60,409 bases of DNA from Rhodospirillaceae bacterium (GTDB taxonomy: Bacteria; Pseudomonadota; Alphaproteobacteria; UBA8366): contig PAZH01000020.1 in assembly GCA_002716125.1 (NCBI GenBank), forward strand, positions 1 to 60,409. The letters are read 5' to 3'. This document shows positions 17,838-27,385 of the stretch, in pieces. Made by a program: the position numbers and the translations under genes. Each line of letters begins with the position of its first letter. Positions within the stretch are counted from its first letter, which is position 1. The notes under the pieces are model-generated. The model ran no database searches. It saw only the letters and a list, made by a program, of their open reading frames with translations, and was not told where the DNA came from.

Positions 17838-18669
17838 CGCTCTGCCCCCGTTACGCGAGGTCATTGCCGAATACGGGCTGGGCGCCCGCCGATCTCTTGG
17901 ACAGCATTTCCTGCTCGACCTGAATTTGCCCCGCCGCATCGCAAATGCCGCTACCTATTTAGAGGACGGTACGGTTGTCGAAGTGGGTCCAGGTCCTGGC
18001 GGGCTAACTCGATCCCTGCTTTCCGCCGGTGCGTCCCGACTCGTTGCGATCGAACGAGACGACCGCTGCATCGACGCTCTATCGCCCCTGCAAGCCGCCT
18101 CCGGTGGCCGCCTTATCATTTCGCACGGAGATGCTTTGGAGTTCGATTTCGATGAATTGGAACCGAGACCAATCAGCATCGTCGCCAACTTGCCCTATAA
18201 TGTCGCAACCCCGTTGCTTATCAATTGGCTGCGTATGGGTACGCGTATCAACGAAATGATACTCATGTTTCAAGCGGAGGTCGCAGATCGAATTACTGCG
18301 ACACCTGGGAACAAGAGCTTCGGTCGTCTATCGGTGATCAGCAATTGGTGCGCGGAGACCCAGCTTCTATTCCGAATTCCCGCCCGCGCATTCACGCCGC
18401 CACCGAAAGTGGATTCCGCTGTTGTACGGCTAACGCCCAAAGCGGAACGAACGCCCAAGATCGATCTTTCGTTGTTGGAATCTGTGAGCGCTGCTGCGTT
18501 TGGCCAACGTCGCAAGACACTCCGACGGTCATTGTCTCAATTAGACGTACCGATTGCGGAGCTGCTGCTGAAATCCGGCATCGACGGCGGACGACGCGCC
18601 GAAGAGCTTTCCGTTGAAGAATTCGCGGTGCTTGCCGCGGCGCTTAGCGACCTTCGCGCAAGCCCTTAA
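17809..18669 (+). CDS. rsmA: 16S rRNA (A1518/A1519-N6) dimethyltransferase
   Basis: KsgA, which dimethylates two adjacent adenines in helix 45 of 16S rRNA. Motifs: RRSLGQHFLLDLNL before the Rossmann fold, VVEVGPGPGGLTRSLL as the SAM loop, and IVANLPYNVATPLL as the NLPY catalytic motif. The basic C-terminal domain has FGQRRKTLRRSL. I prefer the ATG at 17809 (286 residues, 29-base overlap with pdxA); an in-frame start at 17773 would add 12 residues. The 3' end overlaps the convergent gmk gene by 26 bases. Confidence 0.95.
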   Translation: MNAYSASRLDALPPLREVIAEYGLGARRSLGQHFLLDLNLPRRIANAATYLEDGTVVEVGPGPGGLTRSLLSAGASRLVAIERDDRCIDALSPLQAASGGRLIISHGDALEFDFDELEPRPISIVANLPYNVATPLLINWLRMGTRINEMILMFQAEVADRITATPGNKSFGRLSVISNWCAETQLLFRIPARAFTPPPKVDSAVVRLTPKAERTPKIDLSLLESVSAAAFGQRRKTLRRSLSQLDVPIAELLLKSGIDGGRRAEELSVEEFAVLAAALSDLRASP

Positions 18670-19285
18670 CAAATTCGCCCAAGCCGGTCTGTCGCTCGCG
18701 CTTTAACCTTTCGGCACGCAAGATGGACATCGCCATTTCGATGCTTCGATCAACGTCACGATTCACGATTATGTAGTCATACTCGGGATAATGACTCATT
18801 TCGTCCGGCGCCCGCTTCATCCGGTTCGCGACGACTTCAGGCGAGTCTTGGGCCCGGCCCTTCAGACGCTTTTCCAGCTCCGATGTTGAAGGGGGCAAAA
18901 TAAATACGCTGACCAAGTCGGCTCGCGCTTTTTCGACAAGCTGTTGCGTGCCCTGCCAATCAATATCGAATAAGACGTCCTTACCATCTTCCAAAGCTTC
19001 CATCACCGGACCCACCGGAGTCCCATAATAGTGGTCGAAAACTTTGGCGTATTCCAAGAGCTCGCCTTGATTGACCATGACATTAAAATCTTCGGTATCG
19101 ACAAAATGATAGTCGCGTGCCGCGACTTCACCTGGCCGTTTCGGGCGTGTCGTCAGAGAGATCGACATCACGATGCCCGGGTCTCGTTCCAAGATCGCCC
19201 TGGATATCGTCGTCTTACCGGCACCTGATGGCGACGATAAAACAAACATCAAACCCCGTCTCTGGATTGTGAGATCGTCGTCCAC
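18644..19285 (-). CDS. gmk: Guanylate kinase
   Basis: 213 residues; phosphorylates GMP to GDP. The P-loop SSPSGAGKTT sits near residue 18. The GMP-binding segment includes SISLTTRPKRPGE, DYHFVD and LLEYAKVFDHYYGTP, and DVLFDIDWQGTQQL is the conserved central strand. It starts with GTG at 19285, with GGAG about 11 bases upstream. It lies 4 bases after the yicC stop; yicC-gmk is a common pair. Confidence 0.95.
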   Translation of the reverse strand: MDDDLTIQRRGLMFVLSSPSGAGKTTISRAILERDPGIVMSISLTTRPKRPGEVAARDYHFVDTEDFNVMVNQGELLEYAKVFDHYYGTPVGPVMEALEDGKDVLFDIDWQGTQQLVEKARADLVSVFILPPSTSELEKRLKGRAQDSPEVVANRMKRAPDEMSHYPEYDYIIVNRDVDRSIEMAMSILRAERLKRERQTGLGEFVKGLREGR

Positions 19286-19289
19286 TTCC

Positions 19290-20177
19290 CTACTCCACGT
19301 TTTGAGCCTGTTCTCGAATCTGATCGATAGCCGCCTTCGAGGCCAAGCCGATTTTCGTCAGCGCGTCGGTTGTCGATTTCGAGCACAGGGTATTCGCTTC
19401 CCGATTGAGTTCCTGACAGAGAAAGTCGAGTCGGCGGCCAACGGGCTCCGCCGCCACCAACAACTCTCGCATCGCTTCACAATGGGCGGCTATTCGGTCA
19501 ATTTCTTCCCGGACATCCGCTTTCGTTGCCAATATCGCAACTTCTTGAGCCAATCTCTCTTCCGGTAAACTCGACGGAACTTCAAGCAATTCCGCGAGTT
19601 GCGCGCTGATACGATCGCGAATTTGCTCCACACGAGCGCCATCGCACGCGTGTGCTTTTGATCGTAGCGTCTCGAGGGCGGACAACTGATCGGTGATGAT
19701 CCTCTCCAACCGGTCGCCTTCTTCCGTTCTTGATCGACGTAAATCTTCCAGCGCGGTCGTCAAAGAGCGCAATATTTCAGCGTCGATCCCATCGACTTCC
19801 GTCGGATCGTCTTCGCTTTCAACAACTTCGATCGCGCCTTTAACGCCCAGCAGTGTCTCGATTCTCGGCGGTTCCACCGACACGCGTCCATCGAGCTCTT
19901 CCTGCAGTGCCAATACCTGTTCCACGAGTTGACGGTTGATTTTTAGCGTCGACTCCTCGCGTTCGACTTCCACAGTCAGCATCAAGGAGACGGATCCTCT
20001 GCCGAAAATCTCGGCAACGGATTTCTTGGCGGGAATTTCCAGACGATCATAGCCGTTGGGCACCCTGACGCGAACGTCGAGCGATCGGCCGTTTACGCTC
20101 TTCGCTTCCCAATTCCAATGCAGATGCCCGTGCCGGCCTTCCGCACGGCCAAAGCCGGTCATGCTCGATAGAGACAA
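19290..20177 (-). CDS. yicC: YicC/YloC family endoribonuclease
   Basis: 295-residue YicC-like protein; family members have been described as endoribonucleases. Characteristic are the N-terminal SSMTGFGRAEG, the SVNGRSLDVRVRVP segment and the C-terminal domain ending LGLASKAAIDQIREQAQNVE, with the conserved FLCQELNREANTLCSKS. I choose the TTG at 20177 because GAGGA lies six bases before it and family members usually have a few residues before SMTGF. The ATG at 20162 is the alternative. Confidence 0.92.
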   Translation of the reverse strand: MSLSSMTGFGRAEGRHGHLHWNWEAKSVNGRSLDVRVRVPNGYDRLEIPAKKSVAEIFGRGSVSLMLTVEVEREESTLKINRQLVEQVLALQEELDGRVSVEPPRIETLLGVKGAIEVVESEDDPTEVDGIDAEILRSLTTALEDLRRSRTEEGDRLERIITDQLSALETLRSKAHACDGARVEQIRDRISAQLAELLEVPSSLPEERLAQEVAILATKADVREEIDRIAAHCEAMRELLVAAEPVGRRLDFLCQELNREANTLCSKSTTDALTKIGLASKAAIDQIREQAQNVE

Positions 20178-20276
20178 ACGTAATCCTCGTTGGACAGCGA
20201 TATAACGTGACCGCAATATATCGTCGGCTCAAGGCGGCAACAAGCAAACCGCGATTTTCACCAAGGATACCGAAGC

Positions 20277-21065
20277 ATGTTGAATCCGTCTTCCATCCTC
20301 ATCACGGGCGCGTCCAGCGGTATTGGTGAAGCGCTGGCACTTCACTACGCCGCTGACGGGGTCTCGCTGCATCTCGGCGGCCGAAACCAAGCACGATTGG
20401 ACGATGTCGCAGCGCGTTGCCGCGCCGCGGGTGCCACCGTGACAACCCATTCGTCGGAAGTTTCCAATCGCGAAGCCATGGCGGATTGGATCGCTGCAGC
20501 GGATAACGCAGCAGAACTCGATCTCGTCATCGCAAATGCTGGCATCTCCGGCGGGACGTCGAACGGCAAGGAAGCAGCGGAGCAAGTCCGTCAAATTTTC
20601 GATGTGAATTTGAATGGTGTCCTGAACACCGTTCTCCCAGCCCTGGATCGGATGATGGCGCGTCAGTCTGGTCAGATCGCGATCATGTCTTCCCTCGCCG
20701 GATTTCTACCTTTGCCGGGCGCCCCAGCGTACGGCGCAAGTAAGGCAGCCGTCCGTCAATACGGCGAAGCACTTCGGATGTCCGCCCGTTCAAGTAATGT
20801 TCAGGTATCGGTAATATGTCCTGGCTTCGTGCACAGCCGCATGACAGCCGCAAATCCTTTCACCATGCCTCTGATCATGCCGTCCGACAAAGCGGCACGG
20901 ATCATCGCCAATGGTTTGGCGAAAAATCGGGCGCGCATCGCCTTTCCTTGGCCGATGTATGCCGCCGTCTGGTTGCTGGGGTCCGTCTTCCCCGCCGCGT
21001 TCAATCAAAGAATACTTGGACGTCTGCCTGAAAAACCGCCGTCCGACGCAACAGCTTCGGGTTAG
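20277..21065 (+). CDS. Short-chain dehydrogenase/reductase
   Basis: 262 residues, classical SDR: TGASSGIG nucleotide loop near residue 10, NAG motif as IANAGISGG, catalytic serine in IAIMSSLAG, and YGASKAAVRQYGE as YxxxK. The C-terminus (RIAFPWPMYAAVWLLGSVFP) is hydrophobic, as in membrane-associated SDRs that act on lipids. The substrate is unknown. It is transcribed divergently from yicC and converges with mltG, leaving only two bases between the stops. Confidence 0.88.
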   Translation: MLNPSSILITGASSGIGEALALHYAADGVSLHLGGRNQARLDDVAARCRAAGATVTTHSSEVSNREAMADWIAAADNAAELDLVIANAGISGGTSNGKEAAEQVRQIFDVNLNGVLNTVLPALDRMMARQSGQIAIMSSLAGFLPLPGAPAYGASKAAVRQYGEALRMSARSSNVQVSVICPGFVHSRMTAANPFTMPLIMPSDKAARIIANGLAKNRARIAFPWPMYAAVWLLGSVFPAAFNQRILGRLPEKPPSDATASG

Positions 21066-21067
21066 CG

Positions 21068-22051
21068 TTATTTTTTCCGCTCGCGTTGCACCTTGCGCCA
21101 TTTCGCGACGTTTCGGTTATGTTCAGCCAACGTCTTGGCAAAGGCGTGCCCGCCCGTACCGTCCGCGACGAAATAGAGCTCGTCGGTCTCCAATGGATTC
21201 AGGGTCGCTGCGAGTGCTGCCCGCCCAGGGTTGCTAATTGGGCCCGGCGGCAAGCCCTTAATCCGATAGGTGTTATAGGGGTGCGCCGCATCCAGATCTT
21301 TGCGCGTGAGCGGGCGGCCAAGCGGCCGCTTTCCGTTCGTGGCCGCATAGGCAACCGTTGGATCGGATTGGAGCCGCATGCCCCGTCTTAATCGATTGAC
21401 GAAGACGCCCGCCACGCGCGAGCGTTCTTCCGCGACACCGGTTTCCCTTTCGACAATGGACGCGAGTATGACTGCTTCAATGGGGTCGTTAAAGGGCAGG
21501 CCTGGCTTCCGGTTGGCCCAAAGATCCGCCAACAGATTCTGCATCGCCTTTGACATGCGGTTCAAAACCTCAGCCCGCGTCTCTCCGAATTGATAACTAT
21601 ACGTTTCAGGAAGGATGCTTCCTTCCGGCGGAACCGGCGTGGTTCCTTCCAACGCCGGTGCCCCATCGAGAATAGCGACCACTTCCGAAACCATTAGGCC
21701 TTCTGGAATAGTCACTTGGCGCAACGCTGTCTTGCCTGCCATCAATAGGCCCAAGATCCGTTTCGGACTTTGCCTCGCTTCGATGACGTACTCGCCAGCC
21801 TGGATTTTACGGGCCGCCCCTAGAAGGCGAACGCTCCATTCGAACCAAAACGGGTCGGCAAGCACACCCGCTTGATCCAAAATTCTTACGACGCGCGGCA
21901 GGCTGGCGCCTTTCGGGACCACCACGGCAACTGCTCGATTTAATGGTCCCGGCGCGTTGTAGACCGTCTCTAGCCGATTAAACGCCAGATAGCTGCCCAA
22001 TATACAAAAAACAATGACGAGAAGGGCGAGCCGTACGATGCGCCGCATCAC
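21068..22051 (-). CDS. mltG: Endolytic murein transglycosylase MltG
   Basis: 327 residues; cuts nascent peptidoglycan strands at the inner membrane. A single N-terminal membrane helix (LALLVIVFCILGSYLAF) precedes a LysM-like region, then the YceG catalytic domain. The catalytic glutamate is E201 in ASIVERETG, followed by RSRVAGVFVNRLRRGMRLQSDPTV and the late YNTYRIKGLPPGPISNPG signature. It starts 3 bases after the fabF stop, and fab genes next to mltG is a widespread arrangement. Confidence 0.95.
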   Translation of the reverse strand: MMRRIVRLALLVIVFCILGSYLAFNRLETVYNAPGPLNRAVAVVVPKGASLPRVVRILDQAGVLADPFWFEWSVRLLGAARKIQAGEYVIEARQSPKRILGLLMAGKTALRQVTIPEGLMVSEVVAILDGAPALEGTTPVPPEGSILPETYSYQFGETRAEVLNRMSKAMQNLLADLWANRKPGLPFNDPIEAVILASIVERETGVAEERSRVAGVFVNRLRRGMRLQSDPTVAYAATNGKRPLGRPLTRKDLDAAHPYNTYRIKGLPPGPISNPGRAALAATLNPLETDELYFVADGTGGHAFAKTLAEHNRNVAKWRKVQRERKK

Positions 22052-22054
22052 GGA

Positions 22055-23317
22055 CTAATCGACAGCGCTTAAAACCAAACTGGCGTTCGTTCCGCCGAAT
22101 CCGAAGGAATTCGACATCGCGTTTCGGACGGGGCGTTCTTTCGCTTCTTTCGCGACCAAGTCCAAGTCACACCCTTCCGATGGGTTCTCTAGGTTCAGCG
22201 TTGGCGGCACGCCACCCGTCTCGATCGCTTTGATCGAGAAAACCGCCTCTACCGCGCCAGCAGCACCCAAAAGGTGACCGATGGCGGATTTCGTCGAAGA
22301 CATGGAAAGGTTATAAGCATGATCGCCGAATAGGCGCTTCACAGCACCCAATTCAATCTCGTCCCCCAACGGCGTGGAAGTTCCGTGCGCGTTGATATAG
22401 TCGATGGCGTCCGCATTCAATTGCGCACGCTTGAGGGCCGCCTTCATCGCCCGGAAGCCGCCGCTGCCGTCGGACGCCGGAGCGGTTATATGATACGCGT
22501 CGCCCGAGAGCCCATAACCGGTCACTTCGGCATAAATCTTGGCGCCGCGCGCTTTCGCGTGTTCAAGCTCTTCGAGCACAACAACACCGGCGCCCTCGCC
22601 CATGACGAAACCGTCACGCCCAACATCCCAAGGCCGAGAGGCCACTTCCGGCGTATCGTTATATCCGGTGGATAGCGCTTTCGCCGCCGCGAATCCCGCT
22701 ATACCCATTCGGCAAATCGCGGCTTCCGCACCGCCCGCGACCATAACATTCGCATCTTCGAATTGAATGAGCCGGGCAGCATCGCCGATCGCGTGTGCGC
22801 CTGTGGCACAAGCCGTTACGACGGAATGGTTCGGCCCACAGAAACCATGGCGAATGGATACGTGACCCGAGGCCAAATTTATCAAGTTCGCCGGTATGAA
22901 GAACGGGCTGACGCGCCGCGGTCCCCGCTCGTGAAGCGTCACCGAAGTCTCGGAAATACCGGGAAGACCGCCGATGCCGGAACCGATAAGAACGCCCGAC
23001 ATCTCCCGGCTTTCATCTTCTTCCGCCACCCAACCGGAATCCGCGATCGCCTCATCAGCCGCCGCAATTGCAAAGGCGATGAAAGGATCCATCTTGCGCT
23101 GATCTTTTCGATCAACCCAGTCGTCGATCTTGAAAGCACCGTCAGCCGTTTCGCCGACAGGAACGTGTCCCGCGATTTGGCATGCCAAATCGTTCGGCTC
23201 ATAGGCCCGTATCGTCGTGATACCGCTTTCACCATTAAGAAGTCGGCGCCACACATGGTCGACGCCGACACCCAAAGGTGTAACAGCTCCCATTCCTGTT
23301 ACGACGACTCGCCTCAT
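22055..23317 (-). CDS. fabF: 3-oxoacyl-ACP synthase II (KAS II)
   Basis: 420-residue condensing enzyme for fatty-acid elongation. The nucleophile is C170 (SVVTACATGAH) and the two catalytic histidines lie in INAHGTSTPLGD and KSAIGHLLGAAGA. The N-terminus RRVVVTGMGAVTPLG and C-terminus SNSFGFGGTNASLVL are typical. It follows acpP by 43 bases in the order fabD-fabG-acpP-fabF-mltG. Confidence 0.97.
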   Translation of the reverse strand: MRRVVVTGMGAVTPLGVGVDHVWRRLLNGESGITTIRAYEPNDLACQIAGHVPVGETADGAFKIDDWVDRKDQRKMDPFIAFAIAAADEAIADSGWVAEEDESREMSGVLIGSGIGGLPGISETSVTLHERGPRRVSPFFIPANLINLASGHVSIRHGFCGPNHSVVTACATGAHAIGDAARLIQFEDANVMVAGGAEAAICRMGIAGFAAAKALSTGYNDTPEVASRPWDVGRDGFVMGEGAGVVVLEELEHAKARGAKIYAEVTGYGLSGDAYHITAPASDGSGGFRAMKAALKRAQLNADAIDYINAHGTSTPLGDEIELGAVKRLFGDHAYNLSMSSTKSAIGHLLGAAGAVEAVFSIKAIETGGVPPTLNLENPSEGCDLDLVAKEAKERPVRNAMSNSFGFGGTNASLVLSAVD

Positions 23318-23360
23318 CGCAACGCTGCTTCCCGTTATTTAGACGAGATGACGGCCTTAT

Positions 23361-23597
23361 TTAGCCGTCGGCGCTTTCAATAAAACTGATAGCGTCTTTA
23401 ATCGTCAGAATTTTTTCCGCGGCGTCATCCGGAATTTCACAACCGAATTCTTCCTCGAACGCCATTACCAGCTCGACCGTGTCGAGACTGTCCGCGCCAA
23501 GATCGTCGATAAAACTGGCATTGTCTGAAACTTTCCCTTCATCAACACCAAGATGCTCGACAACAATCTTCTTAACGCGATCCGCAACGTCACTCAT
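23361..23597 (-). CDS. acpP: Acyl carrier protein
   Basis: 78-residue acidic carrier of growing acyl chains. The phosphopantetheine-bearing serine is S37 in [11 protein letters not shown], within the standard four-helix sequence. The start at ATG 23597 gives the usual opening [12 protein letters not shown]; the open frame continues upstream but that part is not ACP-like. A 149-base gap separates it from fabG and probably contains its own promoter, which fits the high ACP demand. Confidence 0.97.
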   Translation of the reverse strand: MSDVADRVKKIVVEHLGVDEGKVSDNASFIDDLGADSLDTVELVMAFEEEFGCEIPDDAAEKILTIKDAISFIESADG

Positions 23598-23746
23598 GTC
23601 TTTTAACCTTCCCAATGTATGAGCGTAGTCTCGAAATTCCGCCCTGCCTTTTGACCCCAAAATGACGACGTCTCGCGCGGCGGCGGCGTTTCGTAACACA
23701 CTTTTAACCGACTGACCAGCGCCTGCGCCAGCAGCCGGAATCTGCC

Positions 23747-24487
23747 TTAAATCATCGCCATTCCGCCATTAATATGAAGGGTTTGGCCTGTAACATACGA
23801 AGCTTCTTCACTTGCCAAATACAGCGCACCCGCCGCAATTTCTTCCGACTCGCCAAGCCGGCCCGCCGGAACGATCTCAAGAATTCGGGCCTTCTGATCG
23901 TCCGACAGCACATCCGTCATCGCTGTTACAATCATCCCCGGCGCAACACAATTCACAGTGATCCCCCGACTCGCAACTTCTTGCGCCATCGATTTTGACA
24001 TCCCGATCATGCCCGCTTTCGAAGCCGCGTAATTTGCCTGACCCGGGTTTCCCGTCACGCCAACCACGGAGGTGATATTAATAATTCGTCCCCAGCGGCG
24101 CTTCATCATGCCGCGAATAACAGCTCGCGAGAGACGGAAGGTCGCTGTCAAATTAACATCGATGACCGATTGCCAATCTTCATCCGTGAGACGCATCGAC
24201 AACATGTCACGGGTCAATCCGGCATTGTTTACCAGGATATCAACGCTTCCCATCGCCTCTTCGGCGAGGCCGATCAGGCCTTCGACGGATTCCGCGTCGG
24301 AGAGATTCGCCGGTGTCACATGTGCATTCTCACCCAATTCCGAGGCTAACGCAGAGAGGGCTTCTTCACGCGTTCCCGATAGCGCAACATTGGCACCCGC
24401 GCCATGAAGAGCGCGGGCGATCGCACCGCCAATTCCGCCCGAGGCGCCCGTGATCAGCGCTGATTTTCCTGTGAGATCAAACATCAC
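23747..24487 (-). CDS. fabG: 3-oxoacyl-ACP reductase
   Basis: 246-residue NADPH-dependent SDR reducing 3-ketoacyl-[14 protein letters not shown] loop, NNAGLTRD, the catalytic serine in [14 protein letters not shown], and [15 protein letters not shown]. The C-terminus [16 protein letters not shown] is that of FabG. The start lies 8 bases after the fabD stop. Gene order makes this the FabG of the fatty-acid cycle rather than a paralogue. Confidence 0.96.
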   Translation of the reverse strand: MMFDLTGKSALITGASGGIGGAIARALHGAGANVALSGTREEALSALASELGENAHVTPANLSDAESVEGLIGLAEEAMGSVDILVNNAGLTRDMLSMRLTDEDWQSVIDVNLTATFRLSRAVIRGMMKRRWGRIINITSVVGVTGNPGQANYAASKAGMIGMSKSMAQEVASRGITVNCVAPGMIVTAMTDVLSDDQKARILEIVPAGRLGESEEIAAGALYLASEEASYVTGQTLHINGGMAMI

Positions 24488-24495
24488 TATTTCCC

Positions 24496-25449
24496 CTAGA
24501 GGCTTCCAAGGAACGCTTCAATATCTTCAGGTCCCTGAATTGAAGTGGATGACAGTTCGCGGTCGATGCGTCGCGCAAGACCGCTCAGGACCTTTCCAGC
24601 CCCCGCCTCAACCAGCGTATCGACACCTTTTTCCTTAAGGCATACGACACTTTCCCGCCAACGAACGCGCGCGGTGACCTGGGAGACCAGATTCGTCCGA
24701 CCCGTTTCAGGGTCACGCACCTCGTCCGCCGATACATTCGCGATAATCGGAACGCTCGGAGGCGCAATTGCCGTCTCGGCCAACGCTTTTTCCATCGCGT
24801 CCGCGGCAGGTTGCATCAGTGCACAGTGAAACGGTGCACTGACCGGCAGCATAACGCTTCGCTTTGCACCGCGCTCAGCGCCAATTTCGACAGCCCGTTC
24901 AACGGCCGTCGTGCTGCCGCTGACAACGACTTGACCCGGTGCATTGTCGTTCGCGACATCGCAAACTTCGCCTTCCGCACCAGCCTCGACTGCGGCCGCC
25001 GCAATCTCTTCCGTCTCTTCGACCGTTGGCCCCATCAAGGCCGCCATCGCACCTTCACCGACGGGTACGGCCAGTTGCATGGTCGTACCACGAAGCTTCA
25101 AGAGACTTGCGGTATCCGCCAACGACAACGCGCCAGCCGCCGCCAGGGCGGAATATTCGCCAAGCGAATGTCCGGCGACAAAAGACGCCATGTCCGGCAA
25201 GGTGACATTGCCTTCCTTCTCTAGAATTCGAACAATGGCGACGCTCATAGCCATTAGTGCAGGTTGAGCGTTTGCCGTCAGACGCAGTTGATCGTCCGGT
25301 CCTTCAAACATCACTTTAGACAAGTTTTGCTTAAGTGTTTCGTCGACTTCTTCGAAAACCAGGCGGGCTTCAGGAAAAGAGTCCGCCAGTTCTTTTCCCA
25401 TCCCAACGGCCTGCGAGCCTTGTCCAGGAAACACGAATGCGCGCGTCAT
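24496..25449 (-). CDS. fabD: Malonyl-CoA:ACP transacylase
   Basis: 317 residues; loads malonyl onto ACP. It begins with the family sequence FVFPGQGSQAVGMG. The nucleophile S95 is in AGHSLGEYSALAA and the catalytic histidine in SAPFHCALMQPAA. It is the first gene of the reverse fab operon. Its promoter must lie in the 248-base gap shared with the divergent rpsF. Confidence 0.96.
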   Translation of the reverse strand: MTRAFVFPGQGSQAVGMGKELADSFPEARLVFEEVDETLKQNLSKVMFEGPDDQLRLTANAQPALMAMSVAIVRILEKEGNVTLPDMASFVAGHSLGEYSALAAAGALSLADTASLLKLRGTTMQLAVPVGEGAMAALMGPTVEETEEIAAAAVEAGAEGEVCDVANDNAPGQVVVSGSTTAVERAVEIGAERGAKRSVMLPVSAPFHCALMQPAADAMEKALAETAIAPPSVPIIANVSADEVRDPETGRTNLVSQVTARVRWRESVVCLKEKGVDTLVEAGAGKVLSGLARRIDRELSSTSIQGPEDIEAFLGSL

Positions 25450-25539
25450 AAATTTATTTCCGTTATTTGAATTGCGGCTCAGTCATAGCGACCGGTGTTT
25501 GACTGTCAAGCAACCACGTGATTTTCACCGAAGCAACGA

Positions 25540-25567
25540 TTGCCAAACGCCGCGAAATGCTTATAGT
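25540..25567 (+). promoter_or_regulatory. Candidate sigma70 promoter of the rpsF operon
   Basis: TTGCCA (25540-25545) and TATAGT (25562-25567) with a 16-base spacer, each five of six to consensus. It predicts a 5' leader of roughly 120 bases before the rpsF ATG at 25698, long for a simple operon and consistent with ribosomal-protein autoregulation. Confidence 0.55.
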
Positions 25568-25632
25568 GCCCGCCTTCTCGCGACTCGCGGGAATTACATA
25601 GCTCCTTGCTGGCGCCTGAGCGTCGGCTAGAG

Positions 25633-25668
25633 CCGGGCGGTCGATGGTCGCAAGATAATCGACGCCGG
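25633..25668 (+). promoter_or_regulatory. Structured rpsF leader, possible S6:S18 autoregulatory element
   Basis: A long imperfect hairpin is readable: CCGG/CCGG, then CG/CG and TCGAT/ATCGA, with single-base bulges and an apical loop around GGTCGCAAGATA. It ends 29 bases before the rpsF start. S6:S18 complexes are known to bind leaders of their own operon in many bacteria; that this hairpin is such a site is inference from position. Confidence 0.35.
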
Positions 25669-25697
25669 ATCATTCAACAGCCGTAGGGAGTGTACGG

Positions 25698-26171
25698 ATG
25701 CCGCTTTATGAAAGCGTGTTTATTGCACGCCAAGACATCTCTGCCGGCCAAGTGGATACCTTGGCGGACGAGATGGAAAAACTTATCTCAGACAATGGAG
25801 GCAGCGTGGCCCGCCGCGAATATTGGGGCCTGCGCAACCTCGCCTACCGGATGAAGAAAAACCGGAAGGGTCATTACATCATGTTTAACCTGGATGCGCC
25901 CTCCGAGGCCGTTCAGGAAATGGAACGAAATCTTCGCCTACACGAAGATGTTCTCCGCTACATGACCATTCGCCTCGAAGAACTCCGCGCCGACGCATCG
26001 CCGATGATGCACGGCAAGGGCGATCGTGATCGTGCCGACCGGCGTGGCCGCGACGACGAAGAAGGCGGAAAAGAAGAAAGCGTCGCTGAAGCAGCGCCTG
26101 CCGAAGCGACTAAGGAAGCCCCGGCCGACGACGCGCCTGAGGCAACCGAAGAGAAGGAGACCGAAGAATGA
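25698..26171 (+). CDS. rpsF: 30S ribosomal protein S6, with acidic C-terminal tail
   Basis: 157 residues against about 100 for the globular S6 domain, which spans residues 1-100 ([38 protein letters not shown]). From about residue 105 comes a low-complexity tail, first basic/acidic ([16 protein letters not shown]), then Ala/Glu-rich and ending ETEE. GGGAG precedes the ATG. The stop overlaps rpsR by 4 bases. Glu-rich S6 tails occur in proteobacteria and in E. coli the C-terminus is glutamylated by RimK; whether that happens here is unknown. Confidence 0.97.
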   Translation: MPLYESVFIARQDISAGQVDTLADEMEKLISDNGGSVARREYWGLRNLAYRMKKNRKGHYIMFNLDAPSEAVQEMERNLRLHEDVLRYMTIRLEELRADASPMMHGKGDRDRADRRGRDDEEGGKEESVAEAAPAEATKEAPADDAPEATEEKETEE

Positions 26172-26422
26172 GCAACGGACGTAGCGGTGGTGGCGGCGGA
26201 CGTCGCCCCTTCTTTCGGCGGCGGAAAAGCTGCCCCTTCACCGGCCCAAATGCACCGACGATCGATTATTGCGATACGAAACTCCTATCGCGCTATATCT
26301 CGGAGCGAGGCAAGATCGTGCCGAGCCGGATCACGGCCGTATCGACCAAGAAACAGCGTGAACTGGCGCGCGCCATCAAGCGGGCCCGTTACCTTGGTCT
26401 GCTGCCTTACGTAATCCAATAG
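26168..26422 (+). CDS. rpsR: 30S ribosomal protein S18
   Basis: 84 residues. A Gly/Arg-rich start ([17 protein letters not shown]) precedes the conserved core [19 protein letters not shown] and ends [15 protein letters not shown]18 forms a heterodimer with S6 on the 30S platform, and the two genes overlap by 4 bases (ATGA), favouring equal production. Confidence 0.98.
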   Translation: MSNGRSGGGGGRRPFFRRRKSCPFTGPNAPTIDYCDTKLLSRYISERGKIVPSRITAVSTKKQRELARAIKRARYLGLLPYVIQ

Positions 26423-26445
26423 AGCGTTAAGACAGGACCACTCGA

Positions 26446-27384
26446 ATGTTCTCGCAGAAACAATGGATGACCATTGCGGCCGGAGGCGTGATCAGCGCGC
26501 TTCTGTACGCCTTGGTGACCCGTGGTTCGCTCGGGGGCGTTCTGCTCGCTTATTTTTGCCAATTACCGTTGTTCGTCATTGGGCTGAGCCTCGGTACGAC
26601 GGCAAGCGTCATAGCGGGTGCGGTGGCGGCCGCAGGAGTCATCGCGGTCAGCGGCGTCTTAGGCGCGTTCGTGTTCATTCTCGTGAATGCGGCGCCTGTC
26701 GTGTTTCTCGTCCGGCAAGGATTATTGTCGCGTCCGGACGGGAACGGGAACACCGAATGGTATCCGCCGGGATTGCTCGGTGTCGGCGCGACGCTGTACG
26801 GCCTCGGCCTTTTGGTCGTCGCTTGGCTCTGGCTCAGTGTCTCGACCGGCGGAATTGAAGAAAGCGTCCGCGCTTATTTGGGCGAGGTAACCTCTACCAT
26901 TCTTCAAGGTCAGCCGGCCGAAATGCAGCAAGCGCTGATCGACAACGTTGCGCCAATACTGCCGGGCACAGTCGCGCTCTCGTGGCTTGTGATGTTGGTT
27001 ATAAACGGCGTATTGGGACAAGGTCTGGTTGCACGGTTTGAGCGAAACCTGCGTCCAAGCCCCGATTTCGCCATGCTGGAGTTGCCGAACTGGCTAACTG
27101 TACTCGGGGCTGCGCTCCTAATCGGTGCGATCCTGCTCCCTGGCACGCTTGGCTATTTCGCAAAAAGCGCGGCATTTATTTTAGCTCTGCCGTTCTTTTT
27201 GGTGGGTCTGTCCGTCATTCACGTGGCGGCAAGACGCATATCGGCCGGTACGCTCTTATTGGTCCTGTTTTATCTATTGATGCTGTTGTTCGGATGGCCC
27301 GCTGTCTTCGTGGCCTTCTTCGGACTTATCGAACAAAGGGCTGGGTTCCGCCAAAAATGGGCGGGCGCCGGCAAGGAGGAGTAA
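26446..27384 (+). CDS. DUF2232 integral membrane protein
   Basis: 312 residues with about eight hydrophobic helices covering most of the chain, matching the DUF2232 (YybS-like) family. It sits between rpsR and rplI, its normal position in alphaproteobacteria. It follows rpsR by 23 bases and runs one base from rplI, so it is co-transcribed with ribosomal proteins, yet no ribosomal role is visible. Function unknown; a small-solute or lipid transporter would be a guess only. Confidence 0.85.
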   Translation: MFSQKQWMTIAAGGVISALLYALVTRGSLGGVLLAYFCQLPLFVIGLSLGTTASVIAGAVAAAGVIAVSGVLGAFVFILVNAAPVVFLVRQGLLSRPDGNGNTEWYPPGLLGVGATLYGLGLLVVAWLWLSVSTGGIEESVRAYLGEVTSTILQGQPAEMQQALIDNVAPILPGTVALSWLVMLVINGVLGQGLVARFERNLRPSPDFAMLELPNWLTVLGAALLIGAILLPGTLGYFAKSAAFILALPFFLVGLSVIHVAARRISAGTLLLVLFYLLMLLFGWPAVFVAFFGLIEQRAGFRQKWAGAGKEE

Positions 27385-27385
27385 G

